A stretch of DNA of 64,000 bases from Rhizophagus clarus. Taxonomy: Eukaryota; Glomeromycota; Glomeromycetes; Glomerales; Glomeraceae. The notes beneath the pieces were generated by a model. That model did no database searches, had not been told where the DNA came from, and saw only the letters and a list, made by a program, of their open reading frames with translations. Of the stretch, positions 31,949 through 44,334 are shown piece by piece. Within the stretch, counting starts at the first letter, position 1. Every line of letters starts with the position of its first letter. Position numbers and translations under genes: made by a program. The DNA is taken from the NCBI GenBank assembly GCA_015698045.1, contig BLAL01000274.1, positions 1,736,001 through 1,800,000 of the forward strand. The letters are read 5' to 3'.

Positions 31949-34900
31949 TCAGCTGACTTCAATTCCATTTTCCGCAATATATTCATAATAAATATCTAAA
32001 TTATATTTTGCTTCATCACATCCATTTTTTGCAGCTTTGTTATGCCAAAAAATGGCTTTTTCTAAATCTTCTCCGGTTCCTTCACCATTTATATATAAAA
32101 TTCCGAGATTATTTTGAGCCATACTATATTCTTTTTCGGCCAATTTTTTATATAACTTGAATGCTTTTTCCTTATTAATCTCGGTTCCATTTCCTACATC
32201 ATAACAATATCCAAGTTGAAATTGAGCATCTAAATATTCTTTCTTCGCTGATTTTTTATAAAGACCGAAAGCTTTAATCTTATTTTTTACAATACATTCA
32301 TAATAACTACCCAAATAACATTGTGCTACTTCACATCCACTTTCTGCTGCCTTATTATAAAAATAAAATGTATCTTTTAAATCTTCTCCTTCGCCATTCC
32401 TATACAACCTTTCTAGATGATTTTGAGCTATACTATGTACCTTCTTAGCTGTAGTTTTATATAATTCAAAAGCTTTTTCTCTATTAACCTCTATTCCAAA
32501 TCCTTTACAACAACGACTTAAGTTATTTTGTGCAATTTTATTTCCATTTTCTGCTGCTTTCCGATACCAATAAATGGCTTTTTTTATATCCTTCTTTGTT
32601 CCTTGACCACATTTATATAAATTACCCAAAAACATTTGAGCATTGCTATTTTCTTTTTCTGCCGCTTCTTTATATAATTCAAATGCCATTTTTTTATTGA
32701 TTTCTGTTCCAATTCCTTCATCATGACAATACCCAAATTTAAATTGAGCGTCCAAATAATTTTTACTCGCAGATTTCTTATAATACTCGAAAGCTTTAAC
32801 TTCATTTTTTTCTACACCAATTCCTAATTTATAAAAATTACCTAAATTATATTGTGCTACTTCATATTCATTTTCTGCTGCTTTTTTATACCAATAAATG
32901 GCTTTTTCCAAATCCTTTATTGTACCTTCACCATTTTCATATAAAATTCCAAGATTATTTTGGGCCATATTATGTCCTTTCTTAGCTGCTATCTCATATA
33001 AATTAAATGCCTTTTCTTTATCTATTTCTGTTCCAATACCATTAAAATAAAAATATCCAAGCTGAAATATTGCGTTTAAATATTCTTGATCGGCTGACAT
33101 CTTATAAAATCCAAAAGCTTTAACTACATCTTTTTGAATGCCATTCCCTAATTCAAAACATTTACCCAAATAATATTGTGCCACTTTGTTACCATTTTCT
33201 GCCGCTCTATTATACCAATAAATAGCTTCCTTTAAATTCCTTTTAGTTCCTTCACCTTTTTCATATAAAATTCCAAGATTAGTTTGTGCGTTACTATTCT
33301 CATGATCAGCTGCTATTTCGAATAACTGAAATGTTTTTTCTTTATTAATCATAGTACCAATACCTAGTTTATAACAATATCCTAAATTAAGCCGTCCAAT
33401 AATACTTTCATTTTCTACAGATTTTTTACACCAACTAAATGCTAAATTGTAATCTATTTTGGTTCCATATCCATCATAGTAACATTTAGCAAGATAAACT
33501 TGTGCAATTGGATAGTTTTTATTGGCCGCCTTTAAAAATAATTCGAAAGCTTTAGAACTAGAAACATCCTTTATACCAATATTAAAATAATAAAATAATC
33601 CAAGAAACCAGATATATTGTGTCTTGTCTTGATTGTTTGATAACCACTTTATAAGTTTATCTGTGGCTTGACTTAATTGTAATATTTGTTGACTAATAAG
33701 CTGTTTGATATTACCAAAAGTAATGTCTTTATCATGTTTTTTAACTAAAAATGCAATAAACTCATCGATAATTATATTATTGATTTTATTAGATGCTAAA
33801 TCAAATATATCTGTCAATTGAATTAATGTATCTGATAAATTATTTTTACTACTACTCCCGGATTCATTATTTATTAAATTGAGTAAATTAAGATTTGATG
33901 TAATATTCTCTAACATTAAATCGTCATTGTTCATGATCTTTTTATTTGATTTTGAATTTTGTCGTATTTCTTTACTAGTAAAAATGTCATGCTGTTTCGA
34001 AATATTGCTTAAAATAGAGACAACTTTTTGCATGTTTGGACGTTCACTTGGTTCAAATTTCCAACATTCTACATGAAAAAAAAAATATATTAGTTTTCAT
34101 TTTTATAAAAAAACATATACCATTAACGTAATTTATTAAAAATATTAGTTATGATACCTTTATATAAATTATAATATTCAATAGGAGTTCCATGAATAAT
34201 TTTTTCTCTTTTTCCATTTAATATATCCAAAACTAAACTTATATCATAATTTAAACTTTTAGTAAAAAATGGTTGATATCCACTAGAAATTTGCCACATA
34301 AGAACTCCAATACTATATATATCAGATTTTTCATTGAATTTATATTTTTGATTTTCATCAATATAATTTATTTGACTATTAAAAATTTTTGGATCCATGT
34401 AAGGTATTACATCAAAAATTTTTGATGAGTCAATTGATTCTACAGAAATTCTTTTTGATAGACCAAAATCTGCTATTTTAATCTTATGCTTATGTACAAG
34501 TATATTATTTGGATGCTATATATATATATATATATATATAATATTTATAAATGAAAGTAAAAAAAAAAAAAAAAAAAATAATTGATTTAAAATCGTAATA
34601 ATAAATAAAATGAAACCATTATGAAAATAAATAATTATTATTACCAGGTCACAATGAATGATACCACAATTATGTATATACTCCACAGCACTTGTCAATT
34701 GCAATGATAACTGATATTTTTCATCCCAATCAAGTTCATTAAAATATTTATTTAAATAATCGTTTAATGTACCGCTATCAGCATATTCCAAAACCAAAGA
34801 GTATTTTTTTGCTTGATAAACGTCTGAAAATATAACATAGATATATATTATATTATATTAACAAAAATAAGAATTATATTAAATACATTACAGTGTAAAT

Positions 34901-35286
34901 CAAATAATAAAAATTCACCAGTTTCTACATTTGTGATTCCGTAAAATTGTAAAATGTTTTCATGACTATCAATACTCCGATACAATTTTAACTATAGAAA
35001 TTTAGTTTTTATTTTTAATTTTCAAATTTTTTTTTTTTTTTTACAAGATCAAATTCATTAAAATAATTGTAAAATTCATTACCTCTTTAATAATTTGTTC
35101 AAAGGTTTGTTTATTATTATTATTAAGAGATTTCAGAGCGAAAAAACGATTAGTTATTTTCCAAGTTGCACGGAACATGTTATTTCTTATTTGTCTTACA
35201 TCTTTAAAATGTGAATAATCATAATATTTTATGTGCTCATCGGGAATTGGTCTGTGGATATTTGAATATCTTGCTTGGTTTGACAT
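31949..35286 (-). CDS. Protein kinase-Sel1 repeat fusion 1 (977 aa, 5 exons)
   Basis: Model complement(join(31949..34068, 34158..34515, 34645..34823, 34919..34991, 35083..35286)); all junctions are GT/AG and in phase. Residues ~25-285 form a tyrosine-kinase-like domain. It has the catalytic lysine (FALKSL, Lys52), HCDLHPNNILV (HRD variant with the Asp kept), ADFGLS, and an activation-segment end YMDPK. The glycine loop is absent: the segment [17 protein letters not shown] replaces the GxGxxG seen in its sister gene, so ATP binding may be weak or atypical. From ~residue 410 on there are about 16 Sel1 repeats ([15 protein letters not shown] type). The likely role is a cytosolic signalling kinase with its own scaffold. 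Paralogous to the gene at 41576-44334, with the same intron positions. Confidence 0.9.
34516..34541. repeat. (TA)n microsatellite at an intron 3' end
   Basis: About 12 TA units directly adjoining the acceptor of the third intron of kinase-Sel1 gene 1. On the gene's strand the run ends in TATAG, so the acceptor itself is part of the repeat. A long A/T run sits further into the same intron (34560-34578). Confidence 0.8.
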
Positions 35287-36415
35287 TTAAAAAAAATTTT
35301 TTTTTTTTTTCTCTTAAAAAAAAAAGAAAATGATTTAATGATTTACTTAATTGATTAGTAATTTTGTGTTATTACAGTGGCGTGATAGATCATATGATCA
35401 ATCTGTACGACAATTCGACAAAATCTTCGACATCCTAACTTCTAGTCGATCCATAATAAAAAAATTATCCAATTATCAGTAAGGATAGTTTAAATTTGTA
35501 AATATAAGAACTTTGTCGCTAATAATAATTAATAGTTCATCATCTCTATAATATAGTATGAATAATTTTTCTCCAATCTTGAACGACTTGATGAAAATCA
35601 CTTATTCCACCTAAAATTTCAATGGCGATATTTGACAATCACATTGATAATCTGTAGGATTAACATACTAATTTGACAATTCAAGATACTGAAAGAAAGC
35701 AATATATGATAATTATTATTAGTTCTAGATAGTGTAACTATTAAAAAAATGAGAATCTGTAAACTATCGTCCGCTACGCTACGACGACTATTACATGTAA
35801 ACAATTATTTCAACTTCCTGAAACAATCTTAACAAATTATCCTTTTTCTTAAATAAATTAATAAATTCAGATGCTTTAAACTCATCTTTCTTTTTTCTAT
35901 TCCATATTAATGAATATAAGTATAAAATGCTTTCTTTCTATCATCATAATTGTTAGATTTGATTATAAGGATGATTAGCCTGAAGGAATTTAAATGTTTG
36001 GAAATACGCATATTATAAGTTAAATTCTATGATAAATACTTCGAATCAATAAAAGCATTAAATTCTCTATGCTTAATAAATTTTTTTTCATTATTTGAAA
36101 TGCCCTTGAGAAGAGACGCTGATTGATTTCAAACCAATCAACAAATTTATATTGCGAAAATCAAAATCGTTTCACAAATGGGCAATCGTTTGTCAAAAAT
36201 TTTTGATTAATCGTAAAACGCAAAAATTACTACGAATTAATTTTTTAAAAATTTCGATGATATTCGTGTGTACAGTACTTGCATCTTCTAATACAAGAAA
36301 ATGTCATACGTAAAAAATTGGTACTCTTGTTATAAAATAAATATAACTCATTTTATTCAAACTGTTGTCTTTGTTAATTAAAATACAATAAAATATTCAA
36401 ATCAGTTAGAACGTA
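35287..36415. other. Intergenic region; promoter of kinase-Sel1 gene 1
   Basis: T-run and A-run at 35297-35326 next to the ATG. The stretch from ~35394 to ~35700 shares several words in order (ATGATCAATCTGTACGA, CTTATTCCACCT, GATAATCTG/TTGCAG, TACTAATTTG) with 39280-39480. It is therefore an old duplication. No gene seen. Confidence 0.5.
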
Positions 36416-38665
36416 TTAGAAGTCAAAAAGAGATTCTAAATTTTCTTTAGTTTGACATTCTAAATTTTCTTTAGGTTGACATTCAGCTCTTTCATACCAA
36501 TAAATAGCTTTTTCTATATTCTTCTCAGTTCCTTCACCTTGTTCATATAAATACGCAAGACTTTTTTGCGCAACAATAATTCCTCCTTCTGCAGCTTTCT
36601 TATATAATTCAAATGCTTTTTCTTTATTAATTCCAATTTCAGTTCCATGGTTGTAAATATATCCAAGTTTATATTGAGCATATACATATCCTTGACCAGC
36701 TGATTTATTATAAAATTCAAATGCCCGCCTTTCATTTTGATAAACGCCTACACCTAATTCATAAAATTCACCTAATTTATACAATGCAAATAAATTATTA
36801 TTTTCTGCGGCCTTATGATACCAATAATTAATTTTATCTAAATCATTTATTATTTCATTCTCATTTTTTATATAATTATTTTTACCAGCTGCTTCATTAT
36901 ATAATTCAAATCCTTTATCTCTATTAATTTCAGTCCCAATTCCATTTACGTAACAATATCCAAGTTGAAATTTTGCATTTACATCTCCATTTCCGGCTGA
37001 TTCTTTATAAAATTCAAACGCTTTAATATTATTTTTATCAACACCATATCCTAATTCATAACATTCTCCCAAATAATACTGAGCAGTTCTATATCCATTT
37101 TCTGCCGCTTTTTGAAGCCAATACATGGAATTTTCTATATCCACTTTTGTTCCCGTACCCAAATAATAACAATTACTAAGCTGAAACTCAGCAAATACAT
37201 CTCCATTTTCTGCTGACTTTTTAAAATATTCAAATGCTTTGATATCATCTTTTTCAACTCCTTTCCCTAATTCATAACACTTACCTAAATTATATTGTGC
37301 CATTTCATTGCCATTTTCTGCTGCTTTATTATACCAATAAATAGCTTTTTCCAAGTCTTTTTCAATTCCATCACCAGATTCAAAGATGATTCCTAAGTAA
37401 TCTTGTGCAAGAACATGTTCATTTTCTGCAGCAATCTTATACAATTTAAATGCTTTTTCCTTATCAATTTCAGTTCCAATTCCATTATAATAACATTCTC
37501 CAATTTGAAATTGTGCGTCTTTATATTCTTGTTCAGCTGATTTCTGATAATATTCAAAAGCTTTTTTTTCATCTTTTTCCACACCTTCACCATTTTCGTA
37601 ACAGGTACCTAGATTATATTGTGCAAATTTATTTCCATTTTCTGCTGCTCTTTTATACCAATAAAAGGCTTTTTCTAAATCTTTTTCTATTCCGATTTCA
37701 TTTTGATAATAATTACCCAACATATTTTGCGCAGGGGAATATTCTTTAGCAGAATTAAAATACCATTCAAAAGATTTCTCATCATTTTTGTTAATTCCGA
37801 TCCCAATTTGGTAACAAATAGCTAAATTATATTGTGCATATAAATCTCCTTTATGAGCAGCTTTTGAATACCATTCAAATGCTTTTTTCTCATCTTTATC
37901 TATTCCAATTCCATTTTGATAACAATATCCTAAATTATTTTGTGCTTCTAAATTTCCCTCTTTTGCTGAATGTAAATATAATTCAAATGCTTTAAATTCA
38001 TCTTTCTTTTTTGTTATACCATATTGATAGCAATAACCTAAATTATTTAATTCCATTAATTCTTTATTTTTATTATAATTGTTAAATCCTTTATCTATTG
38101 ATTCGAAATATTCCTCCATGGAATTTATCTCATCTTTACATAAATTTATTACTAATCCATTAAAATTTTCAAATTGACTATGAGACATTACATGTGTATT
38201 TTCCAAGTTTCTCAACTCCTTTGAAATCAAGTCTCTTTTATATAAAATATCTTTATAATAATAGAATGATAATAAATATTTTGAAATAATAATATTAAGT
38301 AACTGATACATGGAAATTAATTTTTTATTTTCATTACTTTCATATTTATTAATAGATAATAAATATAATTTTAAAAAAAATGATTTATTACTAATATTAT
38401 CAACATTATTATTATTAATTATTGAACTTTCATGAAAAAATCCTATTAAACTTGCAAACCAATTTTCATTCTCTTCATGATTTTCCATTAATTTTAAAAT
38501 CATTTCAGGATTTTTTTTATTATGAATAAGAAATTCTTTTACCCATTTCATTAAAAGATTTTTATATTTATCATAATTCTCTATTTTTATAATTTGACGA
38601 TAAAAATCTTTTAAAAAATTTTTTAAAAAATTTTCATCATCATTTGTAATTTTGTTTAAGGACAT
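36416..38665 (-). CDS. Sel1-repeat protein with unique N-terminal region (749 aa)
   Basis: A complete single-exon gene. The first ~200 residues are helical, Asn/Lys-rich and not repeat-like (FLKNFLKDFYRQIIKIENYD, LMENHEENENWFASLIGFF). They are nearly the same as in the gene at 53692-56247. About 14 Sel1 repeats follow (AQNNLGYCYQNGIGI, AQYNLGTCYENGEGV, AQYYLGECYELGYGV). The eleventh is extended by the Asn-rich linker before INYWYHKAAEN that marks this subfamily. The C-terminus has a short duplicated motif (CQPKENLECQTKENLE). Soluble; scaffold or adaptor role inferred. The ATG at 38665 begins MSLNKITNDDENF, matching MSLNEVSNDDENF in the paralogue, which supports the start. Confidence 0.93.
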   Translation of the reverse strand: MSLNKITNDDENFLKNFLKDFYRQIIKIENYDKYKNLLMKWVKEFLIHNKKNPEMILKLMENHEENENWFASLIGFFHESSIINNNNVDNISNKSFFLKLYLLSINKYESNENKKLISMYQLLNIIISKYLLSFYYYKDILYKRDLISKELRNLENTHVMSHSQFENFNGLVINLCKDEINSMEEYFESIDKGFNNYNKNKELMELNNLGYCYQYGITKKKDEFKAFELYLHSAKEGNLEAQNNLGYCYQNGIGIDKDEKKAFEWYSKAAHKGDLYAQYNLAICYQIGIGINKNDEKSFEWYFNSAKEYSPAQNMLGNYYQNEIGIEKDLEKAFYWYKRAAENGNKFAQYNLGTCYENGEGVEKDEKKAFEYYQKSAEQEYKDAQFQIGECYYNGIGTEIDKEKAFKLYKIAAENEHVLAQDYLGIIFESGDGIEKDLEKAIYWYNKAAENGNEMAQYNLGKCYELGKGVEKDDIKAFEYFKKSAENGDVFAEFQLSNCYYLGTGTKVDIENSMYWLQKAAENGYRTAQYYLGECYELGYGVDKNNIKAFEFYKESAGNGDVNAKFQLGYCYVNGIGTEINRDKGFELYNEAAGKNNYIKNENEIINDLDKINYWYHKAAENNNLFALYKLGEFYELGVGVYQNERRAFEFYNKSAGQGYVYAQYKLGYIYNHGTEIGINKEKAFELYKKAAEGGIIVAQKSLAYLYEQGEGTEKNIEKAIYWYERAECQPKENLECQTKENLESLFDF

Positions 38666-40359
38666 ACTCGGTTTTTATTATTATATTTTGTGTATTTGCG
38701 TATTATTTTTGTTTTTTTGTGTGTAAAAAAAAAAAACTATTAAAGCTTATTTATGTACTGGTACAACAGTTACACTACAGTACTTTATTTTATTACGTAT
38801 TTATACATAGTAGATTATTATACTGCGTATACTGCGCACTAAAAAATAATTAAGTAAATCTCATATATGAAATATATACCCCAGCTTATAAAAAATTTTT
38901 CTTTATAATATTGTATGTATCACATTTTGTTTATCACGAAACAAAATATCTACAGGTCTTTCTCAAGCAATTAATTATTAGCTTATTTAAACAAACTACT
39001 TTCTTTGTACGTGTATTAAATATTACAAATTTTTGAATAAATTAAAATCATTGAATAGTAAGTAAATGATTTTAGTTTCTTTTATTGAACGTGAGTTTTT
39101 TTTTTTAATTTAAGATATGATAAACAATTACTTGCTTTGAATACATTGCTTGATTTAAAAATTTCAAAGGTGAGATTTTGAGTTTTTGGTATATCCTCTT
39201 TGTGTGTAGTTTAATTTTTATCTTAAAGTTCTTTTTTTTTTTTAAAAAAAAAAAAAAAGCGAGAGAGAAGGTGTGATTTATGATCAATCTGTACGAATAA
39301 TAAATATTAAGACTGTGATAATATATAATAAAAAATTATATAATTGTCAGTAGGGGCACCCAATATGAAATCAGAGACTTATTTATTCCACCTTTAGCAT
39401 TAATGGCTACTTTTAGATAGTCGCTTTGATAATTTGCAGAGTTTAATGTACTAATTTGGTTATCTAAGAAATTGAGAATAGGTAGTACATTAATAATGTT
39501 CTATATTTGTTGATAATGGCTCTTCCGGACTCTGCTAACATTAAGGTGGATGGTATAAGTACCCAATGCTAGATAATCAACTAAGCCGTTTTAGGATGAC
39601 AAAGGAAGCTCTAGTTAACTTTAACCTTGACGGTTTTGCTAAACAGGGTCGTTAATTATTTATTAGTCCTAAATACTGTGAAGTATTAAGGAAAAAAGCA
39701 TAATAATAAAATGCAAAAAAAAAATAATTTCAAACTTTTTGAATATCAATTGAAAAGGGTGTAAGTTTGTGTCACATAAATGATCTTTAATTTTTGTCAT
39801 TTGTCAATCTAATAGTCATTAATTCTTAAAATATAGACTAATCACAATCAATTCTTGGTATGGTCGAAATTTTACTTCACGTTTAATGGCATCCTACAGC
39901 AGTGGTTAATAAATTACTTACTTTCTTGGATCAAAGTTTTGGCCTTGCGTTTCACTGATCAAGTCCCCCGAAGGGAGGGGAGCATCGTGCGTGTATATGG
40001 TAGATATTTATGGAATAACAGGCTTATCTATTGTGTATGACGTATACACCGATGGATTTATACTTTTTTATACTTTTTCTATACTAGTAGAATAATTGGC
40101 AAAAACCCATCGGTGTATAATCAGTCACAATACATAGAGTTACTACTTACTACTGTTATTCTTCAATAATACATAAGAAATTATACATGCATAGAAATAT
40201 TGGCATTTTATTAGTTTTATATATTAGGAATATACTTAATTTTATTCAAATTGTATCTTTGTTAATTAAAATAACAAAAAATAAAAAAACAAATAAATAT
40301 TACAAATACAGAAAACTTTAAATGTTCCAAATGATGACCTTGTAAGTCTCGGAAACCTA
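38666..40359. other. Intergenic region with duplicated promoter-like segment
   Basis: Contains a T12/A15 junction at 39232-39258 followed by a segment (39280-39480) related to the region upstream of kinase-Sel1 gene 1. A kinase gene may once have stood here. It also contains the small inverted-repeat element at 40043-40119. A slightly GC-richer patch at 39880-40030 is unexplained. No intact gene. Confidence 0.45.
40043..40119. mobile_element. 77-bp perfect-TIR miniature element
   Basis: The arms TATACACCGATGG (40043-40055) and CCATCGGTGTATA (40107-40119) are perfect 13-bp inverted repeats around a 51-bp T-rich core. TA at both ends would fit a Tc1/mariner-type TA target duplication. It has no coding capacity. 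Confidence 0.6.
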
Positions 40360-41370
40360 TTACTTTAAAAGAACGTCTAAACTTTTTTTAGAATCCTGAC
40401 ATCCATTTTCAATAGCTTTTTTATACCAATATATAGCCTTTTCTATATTTTTCTCAGTCCCATCGCCACGTTTATATAAAGATGCAAGGTTTCTTTGAGC
40501 TTCAATATTTCCTCCTTCTGCAGCTAATTTAAATAAATCAAATGCTTTTCCTATGTTAATATCAACTTCAGTCCCATGACTGTAAATATATCCAAGTTTA
40601 TATTGAGCGTCTATAAATCCTTGATTGGCCGATTTTTTATAAAATTCGAATGCCCGCCTTTCATTTTGACAAATACCTATACCTAATTCATGAATTTCAC
40701 CTAATTTATATAATGCAAGTTTATTGTCATTTTCAGAGGCCTTATGATACCAATAATTAACCTCATCTAAGTCATTAACTATCTCTTTTTCATTTTTTAT
40801 ACAATCGTTTTTACCAGTTGCCAAATTATATAATTCAAACCCTTTTTCTTTATTAATTTCCGTTCCAATTCCATTTACATAATAATATCCAAGTATTAAA
40901 TATGTAAAAACGTATCCACTTTCAGCTGATTTTTTATAAAATTCAATTGCTTTAATTTCATCTTTATCCATACCAATTCCTAATTCATGGCACTCTCCTA
41001 AATTATATAATGCAATTCCAGCTCCATTTTCTGCCGCTATTTGAGTCCAATAAATAGCCTTTCCTAAATCTTTATCTGTACCATATCCACTTGAATAACA
41101 GTAACCGAGATGAGCTTGTGCATCTATATAACCATTTTCAGCTGATTTTTCATAATTTTCAAACGCTTTAGTTACATCTTTTTCGACTCCTTTTCCAATT
41201 GCATAATAAATCCCTAGATTATATTGGGCTATTTCATTTCCATTTTCTGCTGCTTTATTAAACCAATAAAAAGCTTTTTCTGAATCTCTTTCAGTTTTTT
41301 TATCATTACCATATAAAATTCCTAAGTTATTTTGTGCGTATTTATGTCCTTTTTTAGCGGCAATCTTATT
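40360..41370 (-). pseudogene. Severed Sel1-repeat tail of kinase-Sel1 gene 2
   Basis: An open frame with no start codon in context, running from the transposon edge (41370) to a TAA at 40360. It begins in mid-repeat with KIAAKKGHKYAQNNLG, exactly the continuation expected after the KAFKLY that ends the gene on the other side of the element. It holds about eight Sel1 repeats (AQAHLGYCYSSGYGT, ALYNLGECHELGIG, AQYKLGYIYSHGTEV) including the subfamily's linker repeat. Its sequence is closest to the C-terminal half of the gene at 53692-56247. The reading frame remains intact, which suggests a recent separation. Translation could only start at an internal Met (40971). Confidence 0.8.
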
Positions 41371-41556
41371 GTCCGGAGCGAAGCGAAGGACTATATATGT
41401 TTATGAAAGGTGATGATTAATTAAGGTCACGTGGCGATATCCATTTGTCCGCACACGTTACGTCACAAATTTTGTGCTACATTAGTAAACAAAAATAAAA
41501 ATAAAATTGCAATACGCTAAATGTAACACAATAAAATAAATATTTCGCTCCGGACT
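41371..41556. mobile_element. 186-bp MITE interrupting a kinase-Sel1 gene
   Basis: Terminal inverted repeats GTCCGGAGCGAA (from 41371) and TTCGCTCCGGAC (to 41555). One inner end also carries the motif GAAGCGAAGGACT. The 160-bp interior is noncoding. The 20 bases beyond the right end (41557-41578) include the palindromic ACGGTTTCCGT and the premature stop, and are also foreign to the Sel1 frame, so the true insertion may reach 41578. Exact target duplication is not resolved. Confidence 0.75.
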
Positions 41557-41575
41557 CTCAACGGTTTCCGTTTCC

Positions 41576-44334
41576 CTAGTATAATTTAAATGCTTTTGTT
41601 TTATTAACTTCAGTTCCAATTCCTTTATTATAATAGTATGCAAGTTTATATATTGCCTCTAAATCTCGTTTTCCTGCCAACTTTTCAATTAATTCAAATG
41701 CCTTTTTTTCATCTTTATAAACTCCTTCTCCCAATTCATATAAAAAACTCATGTTAAATTGTGCCTCATTATTTCCTTTTTCTGCTGCTATTTTGTATAA
41801 TTCAAATGCTTTTACTTTGTTAATTTCAGTTCCAATTCCTTCATCATAACAATAACCAAGTTGAAATTTTGCATTTATATTTCCTTGCTCAGCTAGCATC
41901 TTATTCATTTCAAAAGCTTTTCTTCCTTTATTTTTTACACCTTCTTTTTTATAGCAACTATTTAAATTAAACGTCAAAAATTCATATCCTATAATTTGTT
42001 GATTACTATTATTAAATTCTTTTTCTTGATTATTTTTTGAAAATTTAGTAACAAAATTATTTAATCTAAACTGGCTTAATCCTTTAAAACTTAAAATCTT
42101 TTGGAGCTTAATTTCTTTATTATAGTACATATTAAAAGTATCTTTTGCTACAAGATTCCCATTTTTTATTGCTTTTTCATACCAAAATTTGGCTTGTAAT
42201 TCATCTATTTTTGTTCCAATTCCATAATAAAAACAATTTCCAAGTTGATATTGTGCATCAGAAATTTCTTGTTTGGCTAAGTTTTCATAATATTTAAATG
42301 CTTTAATTTCATCTTTTTTAACTCCTTTTCCCAATCTATAACAATCTGCAAGATAAATTATCGCAGTTGTATTTCCATAATTAGCTGCTTTTTGATACCA
42401 ATATACTGATTTTGTTATATCTTCTACGGTTCCAATTCCAAATTCATAACAATTTCCTAAATAAAATTGCCCAATAATACTTTTATTTTCTGCAGATTTT
42501 TTATACCAATTAAAAGCTAAAATTTTATTACATTCAACTCCATAACCATCATTATAACATTTTCCAAGATATACTTGTGCAATTGAATAATCATATTTAG
42601 ATGCTTGTGAAAATAATTCAAAAGCTTTGCTGCTATTTTCATTTAAATTTCCAATATTATAGTAATAAAAAATTCCTAAAAAAAATGTATATTGCGATTC
42701 AGCTTGATTTTTTAAAAGCCAATTTAAGATATTACTTGAAGGTTGATTAAACCGTAATATCTGTTGTTCAATAAAATGCTGAATATGATCAAAAGTAGCT
42801 CCTTCATTATGTGTTTTAATTAGAAACTTAATTAGTTTATCAACGATTATATTATTTATGTTATTAAATGCTGACTCAAATGAATCTCTTGATATATTAG
42901 AATGAATTAATATATCCAAAGAGTTATTTTCATTCACAACATTTGACGGAACGGATTCTTGATTTTGTAAATTTAAGATGCTGCCAGATTCGATAGATTC
43001 AACACTATTCAATATATTTACATCCAAATCTGATTCTATCGATAAACTCACATTTACGTCTATAGCTTCTTCTTTTGATTTAGAGACCAACCCAGATTTT
43101 TCTAATGAAATATTTTCTTCCTCATTCTTGCTAGTATTACCAATAATTGTGTTGTTTTGTTCAGGCGAAATGATATTTTTGAGAATAAAAACAACATCTT
43201 GCATATCTGGACGTTCACATGGTTCATATTTCCAACATTCTAATAATAAATAAATAATTTAATTATCAATTTACAATTAATAAAAAAAAAAAAATTATTT
43301 CATTATTACCAGTGTATAAATTACTGTATTCAGTAGGAGTTCCGTCAATGATTCCTTCACGTTTACCATTCACTATAGGTAATATCAAATTTGCACCGTA
43401 ACCAGAATCATTAAGAAAAGGTTGGTATCCACTTGAAATTTGCCACATTAAAACTCCAACACTATACACATCCGATTTTTTATTTAATTTATAATTTTGA
43501 TCGATTAAACTTTTTGGATCCATATATGGTATTACACCAAATATTTTTGATGTACTGCTTGATGAAGCAATTTTTCTTGACAATCCAAAATCCGCTAACT
43601 TTATCTTTTTTTGGTGCACAAATATGTTACTTGCGTGCTATAATTGAAAGAATAGTTAATAAACTATTCTGACCTTATTAAAAAAATAAATGATCAAAAT
43701 TTAAATAGTTATTACCAAATCTCGATGAATAATATCACATTCATGTATAAACGCCACAGCACTTGCAAGTTGTAATGCTAATTGATATTTATCACTCCAG
43801 TCAAGTTCACTAAAATGTTCACTTAAATAAGTTTTTAATGTACCGTTATCAGCATATTCCAAAACTAGTAAATACTTTTTCTCTAAAAAAAAAAACACTT
43901 CACATTAGAAAAAGAAACTTAATTATTAATAAAAATTATTAGAACCCACCATTTTCTATCTTTGTAACGCCACAGAACCGTAAAATATTTTCATGAAAAT
44001 CTACTCTTTTTTGTAATTTAATCTTTAAGAAAGAAAGTCAAATTTAATAAAGCTATTACGTCACAGTGTCATAATTCGGTTTACTAAAATTTTATATTAC
44101 CTCATTAACAACCTCTTTCAAAGTTGTTCTATCATTATTGAAAGCCTTTAAAGCGAAATAATTCTCAGCATTTCTCCAGTTAGCGCGAAAAGCACTTCCA
44201 AATGAACCACTTCCTATTGGTTGTAAATTTTTAAATTCCGAATATTTATAATATATTATACTTTCATCGGAAATTGACCTTTCTAACCAATCGATACAAA
44301 CATTTAATTCTTTAATGTTTGTCTTATTTGACAT
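41576..44334 (-). CDS. Protein kinase-Sel1 repeat fusion 2, truncated by MITE (821 aa)
   Basis: Model complement(join(41576..43239, 43310..43637, 43716..43882, 43950..44022, 44101..44334)); GT/AG and phase are consistent, with the same intron positions as fusion 1. The kinase domain is complete: GSGSFGSAF glycine loop, YFALKAF lysine, HRDLHASNIFV, ADFGLSR, YMDPK. A serine/acidic linker follows, then about eight Sel1 repeats. The frame stops at TAG right after KAFKLY because of the inserted element. The missing C-terminal half survives as 40360-41370. Compared with fusion 1 it has a normal P-loop and a third exon 12 nt shorter. Kinase function is probably retained; about half of the scaffold is lost. 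Confidence 0.88.
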
